Positions 11,801 through 23,400 of a stretch of 64,000 nt of DNA are shown piece by piece. The position numbers and the translations under genes are program-made. A model generated the notes under the pieces. It did not search any database, had not been told where the DNA came from, and saw nothing but the letters and a program-made list of their open reading frames with translations. How positions within the stretch are numbered: position 1 is the stretch's first letter; the number at the start of each line of letters is the position of its first letter. The DNA is from Tubiluchus corallicola. Its lineage: Eukaryota; Priapulida; Priapulimorpha; Priapulimorphida; Tubiluchidae. The DNA lies in the NCBI GenBank assembly GCA_030141605.1, contig JAQGDQ010000069.1, positions 1 to 64,000 on the forward strand, given 5' to 3'.

Positions 11801-14800
11801 ATATATGATGCTTTATTAATATGCTTTCACTGTTAATCAATAAATTCAATTCAATACACTCTGTCACTCAACTGCCATTCAACAAAGGAAAAGTAGGAGG
11901 TATACTTAATCTGTAGCGGATAGCCCTATAGGCTGAATAGGCTGAAGCCTAAGGCCTATAAAATCATAATCCGCCGCTGTACTTAATGCTTAAAGTTAGA
12001 GTACTTGAAAGACAGACAATTGGAAAGGATTAATATCATGCAAGCCTATTTTTCATTCAGTGTATTCATCAAACTTCACTGGATGTGACTGGTGGCAAAA
12101 AGCAATGACAGTCTGGATGCATGAATCACTGCAACCAACATTCTAACTAGCCCAAATAAACTGTTTGAAACACAAGTCACACTTTAGATGAGAAGCACAA
12201 AAGAAGCCTGCAGAAAAAAGCCATTCGTTTGGAATTATCATTGTGCAGCAGTGAGGAAACCTGATCTAAAACCTGGTTATTACAACTGTGTGCGTCAACA
12301 TGATACTTTCAACCATTTTATGCAAAGTGGAAACTACGCATGCCCTCTACAGTTAAAAACGACTGAAGCTTCTTTGAACTACAGTGAAAATTTTACAGGT
12401 TTTCATTTTCAGAAAAAAATATCAGGTTTTCAAAACTCTCAGTATTCAAGTGAAAATCATTCATCTGGCCAGTACAACTGCAGTAGATGAGAAGAGGCAC
12501 CTTCCCACTACACCCCACATATTTGAGTTCTTGTAGCACTCTCTGATGCAGTAGTTGGCCAATTGGGAAAAGGTCAGGCAAATGATAAAAAAAACACGTG
12601 TTGAGACTAAGTTTATCCTTGAAGTTCAAAAAACGTCTCACGGAGTCTTCTTAGAGGGATATACAGGTGACTGTTACTCATCGCATTTCCTTACAGTGCC
12701 ACTATCAGTTTGCTTGATGCGAAGAATTATAAGAAATTGTTGCTAATTATTATAAGAAGTTATCTTTACAGAGAGTGAAGCAAAAGTTCATATTTACCGT
12801 CCGATAGCTTTAGAAAGAATTCCTACAGCAGTTTCAGGTGGAGGTATAGAAGAGTGACCAGGAGCATCCCAGACAGAAAGATTCATAGACAAGTAGCCCT
12901 TCTCAGAAGAGCCGATGCTAAAGAGAAAACAAAAGCTTAGATTTTGCATGCCGAATAAGAATAAAGCTTCAGTTAATATGTTTTAAGTCGCTGCCACTGT
13001 ATTGCTGTTTGCTAATCTCTGCATGATTCCTGTTAGACCAAAAATTGGCAACATCAATGTTTTGTCAAAACTTTGGTATAAATTGATTTTCTTCAGATAC
13101 TCACATTTTGGAGGCTATTCACCAGCTTTGATATGTGAAAAACTTGATAATTTGCACACTTTCACTTTCAGATAACTTTAATGACCTTGAAACAGTTACC
13201 AGTAAACTGAGAACATGCCATGCATTTTTATTTAAGAGGTTATTCAATGCTGCACCCGGCATACCTGCCTGCTGGCTTCTGCAGATGCTGATATTTTGTA
13301 ATGAAAAGGTTTTTTACCGCATATATATTTTTTTTCTTAATAGTCGTTTGAAAAGTTTTACATTTTCGGCAAAACTGGAAACCAGGAATTTTAGAAGACA
13401 TCTCATCTCTAGACTCTACAAGTGGCAATCGGTGATGGACAATCTGCTTTCTACTGACATAGAAAATGCCAAAGAAAAACGTTTGGCAGCTACAGTTTAG
13501 ATGATAAGAGCATCAAAAACATACCTGAGGCATAAAATGACGAAATATCTACGCGACATCGCAAAACACATGCCAGCAACCACAAAAAGGCCACTCAACG
13601 TAAAGCATTTTTTACAAATTACACCTCTATCTTAACAAAATTCTACACATAATTTTCACATACTGACTTTAACACAAAGCAGAAAACTAAATTTCCTAAT
13701 GCAAAGTTTTCTATATGTTCAAACGTTTTCATCAATCGACGTACTATTTTAGTTCATTTAATTCTAACTTACATAGCGTAAGGACCTTCAATGCCCTTGA
13801 CAACACCATCGATGACTGTCATGCCCTCATCGAGAATGTACAGAAGTCTATCTACATGACGGGCTTTCAACACTTTAGCTATCTCTCCTGCTCCTTCGGT
13901 GCCTAACACCTACAACATGCACTAATGATAATTTATTAAAAATATTGCAGCAGTTTGTGTTTATATTTAAGCTAATGTTCTGATACCATTATAAATAAAA
14001 TAGCTATTGATTGCAGCACAGAACATAATAAACAGTTAACAGTGCACTGTGGACTGCTGTATTATGAATTAGAACTGTTTTCTACCCTATATTCTGCAAG
14101 ATGCTTTGAACTATATTACACAAAGCAAAACTACTGCTGGAATGACATGATGAAGTTGGTGTCAATGAAAATGATAGTACTCCTGATCATAGTGATGGAC
14201 ACTTTGGTGGCAGCAGTGAAAATTATGGGGTGTCAACTGATGGTGATACGGCAAACCTGATATCAAATAAACTTTGATATCTTTCATTGCAGTTATTAGT
14301 AGTCTATAGTATATTAGCAGTAGCAACTTTTCCTTTTCTTAAAATATTCCTCTATGCCAGCTACAATACAAATTGTGAGGCAGCAAAGAGGTTAATGTAA
14401 AACACAATGGTATGAATCTACTATTACTATACTGAAAACTGCAAAAGGTAACAAAATGAAATAAAGGACTGAATGTAGGTGAAATAATAGGAATTCTGAT
14501 ACCTCTTCATCGTGTCCAAAGGCAATATAAAACGTTCGAACTGGTCGAAATCCATTTGCTAGAAGAAACTCTAATGCTTCTAAAATTCCCTAGAGAAAAT
14601 ATGTCGATAAATCAAAAGGCGGCATATCCAGTAACAATCTCTTTTATATACTGAAAAGTACACATATATAAAGCTATATAATATACAAAAAGAATTATGT
14701 CAACATACAAAACATATCTCCTTTGCATCAATTGCTCCTCTCCCCCATACATGTTTGTCATCCACTTTACCAGAAAATGGGTCTACCTCCCAGTCTTCTA

Positions 14801-16486
14801 CATTTTCAGCTGGTACTACATCTAGATGTCCTGCCAGCATGTATGGCTGTAACGACGGGTCGCTCCCGCTGACTTTGTACAGCAAGCTGTATTCATTAAC
14901 AGTCTCATATTGCACTAACGGTGAAGAATGTACCAGTTTATAACCTGGGAAATTGAAGACATTTTAACTGTGAATGCCAGAAAGCGGCATTTAGTGTGAT
15001 TTCTTATTCATGTAGTTGGCTAATTTCAAAAGCTTTTACTACTGTTGGATATCATTGACCACCATTGGTCTGGGTGATTACATACCGGGTGATCACAATT
15101 CTGGCCTGGAATATCGAGGCTTCTATAAAATAATTACAACAGGTAGTATCTTTAATTTTAATAATGTCACAACAACTGCTGGTGCTGGACTGCATCTGAT
15201 TAATTAGCCAGCATCATTAAAAAACTATAGGAAGTATTATCACGTATCAGGCATGGCAGATATGTCGATTGTGGTAATAAAACTGATGACGATAATATCA
15301 ATGTTGATAGATCACAGACTTAATCACTGCATTTTTATTAAATTTTAAATTTTTACAAGACAGGGACACTTGGAATCCCAACAGCATAATCATTAGACCC
15401 CACAGACCAAATCTTAAATTTAACTGCTGTCTTCTGCATGCATGAGAAGGATAAAAATGCAACTTGCACTAATGATAGAAAAGTTAAAGATGGCTCGAGG
15501 GGCACAAGTTACTTACATTACGAAAGATGGATGGCAAATGTGCAAAATACTAGTAACATAAGATGCAAAGCAACTTGCTCCAAAAAATGTTTGTATATAA
15601 AAATTCAGGCCTTTATAAATTATTTTACCTGCAAGCGAAGCATAATGTATTAGGTACCAACAGACAATCGATCTGAAACATGCTCAGGTGGGTTTGACAG
15701 AGAATAGCATGGTAGAGGGACCTGTTGTGTCATATGGGTGTAACATCACACATGGCACAAAAAATGTACATAGGGACGCAGCTAAATTATTACTAGTATT
15801 AAAATGCTACATACTAACACAATCCTAAATAAGTTCAATTTGTAAATTTTCGGTTTTTTAAATTATTATGTTCTACAGTACTAAGTTTCCCATCATTTAA
15901 TTGCCAATTACACACGTCAACCGAATACAAATTTAATTTGAGAACGGTGCCAAAATTAATTTTATTTAATCCTAGCTATTTAAGAGTGGCTGACTAGATA
16001 AACTACGGGTTCTTCGCTGCCATTCTCTTTTGCCTCAAAATATTGCATGTATTCCTGTAACAGTAATACTGTATTTTGATAATTCTTGCGGAGTTAATAA
16101 ATAAATTGAATTGTATTGATATTAGTTAAGTGACAAAAACTGCACTGTTACACTGTTGATGTGCGCATCAGTGCTGTCTTACTTTTAAATATATGCTGAT
16201 GCAGTTCTTTAAGTTCTTTCAAATTAAATTTTCCAGGTGCCCAGCTAACACTTCTATGCTGAAGAGCAAAAGAGAGTCGTTTTAACACATTTGCATCTGC
16301 TTTAATAAAATCAACATCACTTGGATCACAGACATGAGCAGAAAACGGTGGCGGCGCTAGCAAAACTGTTCTAACAATACAAAAACACAACAAAGATAGT
16401 AAAACAACAAGAAAACCCAAAATTAGGCGTTTCAATATTCCTATTATGGAAGCTGCCATGTTGAAAATCCAGCCAGGGTCCGTCAC
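5861..16486 (-). CDS. PM20D1: PM20D1-type M20 peptidase (N-fatty-acyl-amino acid synthase/hydrolase)
   Basis: Spliced exons (minus): 16486-16183, 14944-14709, 14589-14503, 13909-13773, 12917-12798, 10030-9955, 9579-9518, 9219-9069, 7006-6841, 6087-5861. All junctions are GT-AG and keep phase, giving 521 aa (human PM20D1 is about 500). An N-terminal hydrophobic stretch near residues 15-40 suggests a signal anchor or secretion. M20 metal-site motifs are present: [26 protein letters not shown] and a late RYHGNNE. SEKG with GHSS marks the lid/dimerisation domain, and [16 protein letters not shown] and RIHPAQT follow the family. The known enzyme joins or hydrolyses fatty acids and amino acids. Exon 5 has an equal-length alternative at 11313-11432. 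Start: the first ATG is used; an internal Met at residue 10 is also possible. PM20D1 rather than a CPG2-like paralogue is inferred from the C-terminus ([16 protein letters not shown]). Confidence 0.9.
8170..9060. repeat. Nested foldback (inverted-repeat) element
   Basis: Block A (about 8170-8386) recurs as its reverse complement at about 8579-8794. The spacer between them (about 8382-8577) recurs as its reverse complement at about 8775-9000. A further copy of the outer part follows at 8992-9060. A core that includes TTACTTTGGAGAAAATTATT is thus present four times, twice on each strand. Sequence identity between arms is high by eye. No transposase or target duplication was found. The element lies in the PM20D1 intron directly after the donor at 9068. 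Confidence 0.8.
10709..10870 (+). other. Short coding-like open stretch of unknown origin
   Basis: A 53-codon frame on the plus strand inside a PM20D1 intron, acidic in the middle ([11 protein letters not shown]) and ending [16 protein letters not shown] before TAA. It lies directly upstream of the 163-bp tandem repeat. I do not recognise it. It may be the relic of a retro-copied or transposon ORF, or chance. Confidence 0.2.
10911..11280 (+). repeat. 163-bp tandem repeat, about 2.3 copies
   Basis: Units start at about 10911, 11074 and 11237 (third partial), each opening with GCTRAAACTTGT. Read on the plus strand the units keep similar peptides (AKGHR, VSRNA.SK, SSERS) despite in-frame stops, and this resembles a decayed coding repeat. 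The array ends about 30 bases from the donor of the alternative PM20D1 exon at 11313-11432. Confidence 0.75.
11313..11432 (-). other. PM20D1: Alternative exon 5b of the PM20D1-type gene
   Basis: A 120-nt open block is bounded by an acceptor AG (11434-11433) and a donor GT (11312-11311). It has the same length and phases (2 in, 2 out) as exon 5a at 12917-12798. It encodes [30 protein letters not shown] and AKAG, which aligns along its whole length with [30 protein letters not shown] and SKAI of exon 5a. It is therefore a duplicated version of the same lid-domain segment, probably used as an alternative. The GHSS motif and the PPPE stretch are changed in this copy. Confidence 0.8.
11560..11866 (+). 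repeat. Possible LINE 3' end
   Basis: AT-rich block ending AATCAATAAATTCAATTCAATA, comparable in style to the LINE tail at 16097-16120. No coding remnant is recognisable, so this is a weak call. Confidence 0.25.
11911..11979. mobile_element. 69-bp hAT-type MITE remnant
   Basis: The insert is flanked by the perfect 8-bp direct repeat TACTTAAT (11903-11910 and 11980-11987), as hAT elements leave. The ends are imperfect inverted repeats (CTGTAGCGGAT against CAGCGGCGGAT). The interior is rich in GGCCTA/AGCCTA words, also seen in the 25753-26183 element. Confidence 0.6.
12798..12917 (-). other. PM20D1: Exon 5a of the PM20D1-type gene (canonical lid-domain exon)
   Basis: A 120-nt exon between acceptor AG (12919-12918) and donor GT (12797-12796), phase 2 to phase 2. 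It encodes SEKG and GHSS with [10 protein letters not shown], the version closest to the vertebrate lid-domain segment. Compare exon 5b at 11313-11432. Confidence 0.85.
15016..15142 (+). pseudogene. Isolated K2P potassium channel pore-exon remnant (TWIK-like)
   Basis: A plus-strand segment encodes [20 protein letters not shown] followed by [12 protein letters not shown]. This is the second pore helix and selectivity filter (TIGLGDY) of a two-pore-domain potassium channel of KCNK1/KCNK6 style. It ends exactly at a donor-like GT (15143), as a normal K2P exon would. No other K2P exons (TM1, first pore, TM3, TM4) are recognisable nearby on this strand. It lies antisense within PM20D1 intron 1. 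Most likely a duplicated or displaced exon fragment; a nested gene with exons I failed to recognise is the alternative. Confidence 0.65.
15965..16120 (+). repeat. LINE 3'-UTR/tail fragment
   Basis: Shares the GTGGCTGAC...GATAA...GGTTCTT...GCCA arrangement with 4056-4240 and ends in AATAAATAAATTGAATTG. It sits just inside PM20D1 intron 1, next to the first exon. Confidence 0.4.
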
Positions 16487-17495
16487 CAGGCTTATTCAAT
16501 CGAAATTATAAATCAAATCAAAGATTTTTTTATTTCGCGTTTCCAAAACACTCGCAACGCCATTTGCATCCTGTCAGATATCGAAAATAAAAGCTACAGA
16601 TAAAGGTTTAAGATACCTATTATTTATTGTTCCTAACTCAATACACATTAATTACGAAGATTTTATAAGTAATAAAAAACAATATTTTAATGGCAATCTG
16701 GCAAATTGTTTTGTTATTACATTTACCATGATAGATTCATTCCAGAACAAAGTGGTCTTCTTGCATGTGTTCTTTTTTCTAGTGTTTTCCTTTTCTTCTC
16801 TTGTTGTTTGTTACAATCATTTCAGATTAAAACCAATAATAAGAAATGCAAAAATCAAATAATTCAGTTATTAACATTCTTTTGACACATTTGACCTTGT
16901 AACCCAGCATTTTTGTGTATTACATTTTCAAAAACAATAATGATATGAAATGAGTATAATCTTCAGTACTATTACTAATCCTGAAAATGTAAAAAATGGA
17001 AATACTGAGCTGCATAGCATATTTTCTACTCTAGAAGAAAAACATCTTAACCAAAAATTTTACAGTAACTGATTTTTGCAACCTTACTTTATTAACAGTA
17101 AGAATATTAAAAAATAACACATGGCACATATTCATAATATTGCAAGCCTTCATATCTTGATAGTTAATAAACTGGTTCAGGTTACTACTAAAATGCACTT
17201 AATGAATTTGCCACAGCACATCCCTTTCACAAGACAGTGATGCTGTTGATCTACATGATCTGTAAAACTCAAACTAAAAACCATGACAACCCATAAAGTG
17301 TTTAGTGTGTTACGTATATGACTTCTTGACATTATTTGATAATCTGAACTTATTGCAGCTAATGGTCATTAATAAAAAATAATACAATCCTTTGTAATAG
17401 ATCAGTGCAGGCAGCAGCAAGGTCACTATGTTGTAATCCACCATCCAACAAGCATTTAACAACTAATGCACCAACTACTGTCTCGGTTTCTCCTG
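16487..17495. other. Intergenic between PM20D1 and ING3
   Basis: About 1 kb that must hold the PM20D1 promoter and the ING3 3' end. A minus-strand AATAAA lies at 17093-17088, about 400 bases beyond the ING3 stop. No other element was recognised. Confidence 0.5.
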
Positions 17496-20400
17496 TCACC
17501 GCTCCCCCTTTTCTTTGTCCCCCATTTTTCTTTCCTTTGTTTGACCCCGTCGCTTCATTGCAGCAGAGCATGACGGGCAGTACCATTTTCCCTTGGGAGG
17601 TTGAGTGATTCCGACACAGTCGTAGTGAAACCATTCAAATGGGCACTACAAATACAAACGCATCAGCGACTATAATAAGCAGAAATGTTTTACAAGAATG
17701 ACAGGTGCTGAATTGGAAGGGTTCCAAACACAAATGTCATCAGCTTTCATTATTTTGCTTTCATTACCAAAGACAGATTCTCAAGACGATCTGTGAATAT
17801 GAACTCACTTGAAAATGCTAGTAGTAAACACAACCTCATCATTTGTCCTTATCTTACTAATAACAGAGCAAATGAGAGTAAAAATGATAAAAAAAATTTG
17901 TCTTAAATCGTCATTATTTGGTGTCAAGATATTGTTTGGTGGAGCGCATTCATTTCTAACTGTATTCTAGTTTGATTTTGTTTGATTTTTTTTAATTTAG
18001 TAAAATATTTGGAATGTTTATTCCATAATCACGTATGTTTATTCCATTATCACCAAATAAATTATCACCACACAAACTGATTACATCATGATTAATTGAT
18101 TGATCAGAAAACAATAGCCGATACTTACAGATTCATTATCGCACGCCACCATGTCCCCGTATGAAACCTGATTGCAGACACAGTAACGAGGTTCATTAGG
18201 GTCGTACTGCCAGTCATTCTGTTCTGCAGCAGCACCATCTAGGCCGAGTGGCAACTCTTCTTCCAAACTCGCCACTGCTTCCTGCTGAGCTTGTAAGAGA
18301 CTAGAGACGGATGATCCCGCACCAGAGGCCTTGCTCCTAGATGTAAAATAAACCGAAGCTGTACAGTGACAAGTGAACATCCTTAAACGTACATGTATTA
18401 AACTGACACAAAGGAAATGCATAAAACCAGAAATTAGCTATATCCCTCACAAAGATAAGTAATAATTCATAATTCACCAATGACTTTATGAAGAATTTCT
18501 GAAGGAAAATTGCTAAGACATCAGCATAGGTAGAACACAGGCAAGTTTATTTATAAAAATCAGTAACAGCACATGCTTATTCAATGATCTCTGACAGCCA
18601 ACTGACCGGGTAAGTTTTCTATGAAGCAAGGAAGCCAGCAATTCTATGAAAGGTAAATGTTATGCATACTACATAGTTCAAGGATGAAGGTTTAGACTGT
18701 ATATGAAGAAATAGGCTTATTTTACAGACTTATGTTTTAACCAGAGAATGCAATAACATGACATAATGAATAAAAAATAATGTCATATGACATAATAATA
18801 AAAAAATAATGACATATGACATCGTGAGCTTCACGACAGACTTCCATAATGAAGCCACACACCATTTAACTATGAAACAATAAAATATTTGACAATTACA
18901 TTTTCTTCAATTGATGTTATTACTCATGTAAACATGAGCAACTATATATTATTAGAAAAATGTGTGCATTCCTTATTTTACTTCTAGAAGAACTTCAATG
19001 AAAAAATCAGGTATATAATATTGGAACCATGTCAATAAGCCAATAAGTGCTAGCTTCCTACTATGCCACAATTTTAATATGTAATACATTGCAACATTTG
19101 CTATATTACAACATGTACTTAATCCAGCCAAATTTTCCTGTATAATACTGCTTAAAGCTAGTAACAAATGCATTTCACACATTTTCCAATATGACCAAGT
19201 CATTAAAACAAAACTACCTAAAGGAAAGCATAGTTTCTAGAAGATTCTATGTCACTAATTTGTTAAAAGCAGTTCTGATGAATGAACAATGAATAATGTT
19301 AAGTGCAGTTTTACACCTGCAAACTGAATTTCAAATGGCACAAAAATTATTTAATGACAGCACGTAATATTTGCAGAGTGAAATACAGAAACATGTCTAC
19401 TCCACTCACAACTCTTTGCTGACAGACCAAACAGTACAAATGAACTCACTTTTTTGATCGCTTGGTAGGCTCGCCAATGCCCGATCCGCCGGCTGCAAAC
19501 GTCTCCTTCCCCACCGACAAAGTCTTCGTCAGATCTGAACCTTTCATGGCTTCGTAGCTCGCTTTAAGACTTGCAGTGCGTCGGCCAGCTTGTAACTGAA
19601 ACAATATGTAACTGCCAATTATTTGAAGTCTGCATGCTTGGAAGACAGGATGTTCCAAAAGAAACAGTACAATAGAAATAAGCTGAAGTACATTGATATG
19701 CTGAAAATGCTGATCAAATTACAAAGTATAGTCAAGCATTAGAGTAATTTAATGGTATATAGAAAGTATAATGACAAGAATTGCTGGAAGTGTGCATCAT
19801 TAGCATGTAAGTCCACAGTTGTTGGACCTTGTATGGTGTGACGTTCTTATGCTGATAGCATTTATTGATGCACTTTTCTTTTGCAGCACCCTGTACATCA
19901 GCTCAAATAAATTTCTCACAACCTTCAAACTGTGGCGAGCCCTTCCTTCAATGTCAACGACACTGACAATTTTACATATTTCTTTTTTCATTAGCAAGGC
20001 TTGTTTGGTACATTTTTGTACAAATAGCATTTTTCCTTTTCCCCGAAAACTTATTCAACATAGATTCAACAAGTGTAGACAATATTTGAAAAAGTCACTG
20101 ACCTTGCTCAATGGTTTCTTTCCAACTTGCTGACTTAGTGTCTAAAAATACAAAGTTGCCAATACAACATCACTAACAGATTTCTTTTTAAAATAATTCG
20201 AGAAAAACAAGTACATAAATACAAAGAAAGAAGTACTGTGATAATAACTGCATGTATGTAATTAAGTTATTTACAGCATGTATGTATTTAAGTTATTTAC
20301 AGCATGTATGTATTTAAGTTATTTACAGCATCTATGTATTTAAGTTATTTACAGCATGTATGTGTTTAAGTTATTTACAGCATGTATGTATTTAAGTTAT

Positions 20401-23400
20401 TTACAGCATGTATGTGTTTAAGTTATTTACAGCATGTATGTATTTAAGTTATTAACAGCATGTATGTATTTAAGTTATTTACAGCATGTATGTATTTAAG
20501 TTATTTACTGCATGTATGTATTTAAGTTATTTACAGCATGTATGTATTTAAGTTATTTACAGCATGTATATTTAAGTTATTTACAGCATGTATGTATTTA
20601 AGTTATTTACAGCATGTATGTATTTAAGTTATTTACAGCATGTATGTATTTAAGTTATTTACAGCATGTATGTATTTAAGTTATTTACAGCATGTATGTA
20701 TTTAAGTTATTTACAGCATGTATGTATTTAAGTTATTTACAGCATGTATGTATTTAAGTTATTTACAGCATGTATGTATTTAAGTTATTTACAGCATGTA
20801 TGTATTTAAGTTATTTACAGCATGTATGTATTTAAGTTATTTACAGCATGTATGTATTTAAGTTATTTACAGCATGTATGTATTTAAGTTATTTACAGCA
20901 TGTATGTGTTTAAGTTATTTACAGACTGAGTAACGTTATTTTGTGTCTAGGCCACTGTCTTTCGTCAAGCAAAAATTAATCATTCATAAAGTTTCTACCA
21001 ATACATGATTAGGGATTATTCGCAGACTTGTTAACTATAATAGTGAATTTTTTATGAGAGTGTAAAACATGCATAGAATTGGTGCACTTAACTATATAGC
21101 ACATTGCATTTTTTTATTGTCATTGTTCTCGATGTGTTATCTTGGTAACATCTTTTTGAACTATTTTTTTTCTGGTTAACCAATATTATAGTAAAATTTT
21201 CTCAAATTATGTAGAATAATAGTCAATAAACTCACAAACTAACTAGGCAAAACCTAAAAATGATAAGGTACTTCGCATCATTTAAAATTTTATCTTACTA
21301 TCACATCAATTCATTTTCATTATGCATACATTTCTAAACACGCAACTGAAGAATGGCACATCCTTATTTTTAGTGACACACTGAAAACTTTCTGATATAC
21401 TGGAATATATTTCGCATGGATGGGGGTACTGGGTACAGAAAATGTTCATATTTAAATAAAAATGCATCTTATAAAATCAGTTTGGTATCAACTGTTTCAA
21501 ATTACTCCGATGAAAAAAAGAAAATCAGTGATTTGTTATAACAAATAAACAGTCAACTGTTAAGAGAAGACGTTTCAAGTTTTTAGTACTAACTTGATTA
21601 ATGTCCATGCAGTTAATTTAGCTTGAATTTAATTAGATACAAATATTGACCTATTACAGAGATATCAGTGTTCAAGTTAACAGGAAATAGAAATTGGAAT
21701 GTACTGCAAACAAAGAGTTAAGTTCAGTGTTTAGTTTAAACATCAAGAAATTAGACAAAATTGAATCCCACATAAAATTAAACCACTTATAGTATAATTT
21801 ATTATTCACCTATCATTGACATAACAATCTTGTCATGCTGTACTTAATGGAAGTTAGCAAGTAACAATCTTGTCATGCTGTACTTAATGGAAGTTAGCAA
21901 AGTTAGTTTATAAAGGCCAGTCTAACAACAACTCAGACTGTGTCAGGATCCTTCCTTCAAATGTAACTGATTTACCTACATTTCCTTTTCATTGCTAAGG
22001 CTTATTTTGTATAAATGCTTTTTCGTCCTTTTCCCTGAAGACTTATTGGTGGTCATTATACTCGATCAGTTTTGCTAAGCAAATTTAATCAGCTTTTGAA
22101 CAACCAGAGAAGATAAACAACTCATTTATAGGCACACATACAATTTCTATTTCACATTCCCTAAATAGAGATAAGTGTTGTACCAATTAAGCAATTCACA
22201 CATACATGAAAGGTTACCGTAATATAAAATTTTGATGCAATTCACTGTATTTTAATTGAAAAAAGTTGCCACTACATTTACGTAAATACATTTTCAAATT
22301 AGTTTGTTGAGACATGCATTTTTGTGAAACAATTTTACAGCACAACGAAATTGTCTTGCGTACAATAATGGCTCAATATAAAAACACTATGAAAAATGCA
22401 GAAGCTAAAACAATACCTGTTGCGTAGCTGCAATGGCTTGTGACGCAGCAACAGCTATAGCATTGCTACCAGATCCAATCTGTCCTAACGTATAGCTCTG
22501 TGGAGCAGGAGAGCCACCTATAACGGCAAAACAAAAGAGCATCTTTCACAAAAAAGTAATCACTGACTAAGGCTTTTATCAAAACATGACTAAACATATA
22601 AAAATAAACTGCAAAAATTCTGATGTTGAACAAATATGAGAAAAAATACACAAATTCTTAATGACTTTTACTAACCAGGAATATTGTAATGATGATGTGA
22701 ACTGAAAAATGCAAAATTTCTAGTCCATAACCACAATTTTGATTTGATAAAAATGCTAAACTGTTCACATATCAAGCAGCAAAAAAATTTTGTTAATTTT
22801 TTTATTGTAATCACACATTTTGAACATTGTGCCCTTCTTTAACATCCTTCTCTAGAAGAAACGGATACTGTACGTTGTTTAATCACATTAGGGCCTAAGC
22901 AACATAGGAGGATAGCAATACTGCTAGACATGTGAGACGAATACAAATGACTCAGAATTTCTAATTCCACCTGATGATAATCTGTGAATAACTCGGGAAT
23001 TAAAACTGCTTGAAACTGCGCGAATTAACACTTTGAACAAAACTACTTGAAAATGTGACAATTAACACTCTGAACAAAACTACTTGAAACTGTACCAATT
23101 AACACTCTGAACAAAATTGCTTGGAACTGTACCAATTAACATTCTGAACAAAACTGCTTGGAAATGTGCCAGTTAACACTTTGAACAAAGTTGCTTGGAA
23201 CTGTACCAATTAACATTCTGAACAAAACTGCTTGGAACTGTGACAATTAACACTCTGAACAAAGCTGCTTGGAACTGTGACAATTAACACTTTGAACAAA
23301 GCTGCTTGGAACTGTACCAATTAACATTCTGAACAAAACTGCTTGGAACTGTGCCAGTTAACACTTTGAACAAAACTGCTTGGAACTGTACCAATTAACA

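Noticed and set aside
12188-12746. Overlapping plus and minus frames (12188-12490, 12393-12641, 12555-12746)
   Set aside because: Lie in the intron between the two versions of PM20D1 exon 5, with no family resemblance.
13135-13500. 121-codon plus-strand frame in a PM20D1 intron
   Set aside because: No recognisable domain, and it is antisense within an intron; chance length is plausible.
14685-14709. A missing microexon after GRGAIDAK in PM20D1
   Set aside because: The donor GTATGT at 14708 gives [15 protein letters not shown], the same length as the vertebrate KNSVMALLQALELLL, so no extra exon is needed.
20251-20924. Regular direct repeats that could be mistaken for a CRISPR array
   Set aside because: Units are directly adjacent with no unique spacers, in a eukaryotic intron; this is a minisatellite. 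The same holds for 23001-23750 and 41156-41691.
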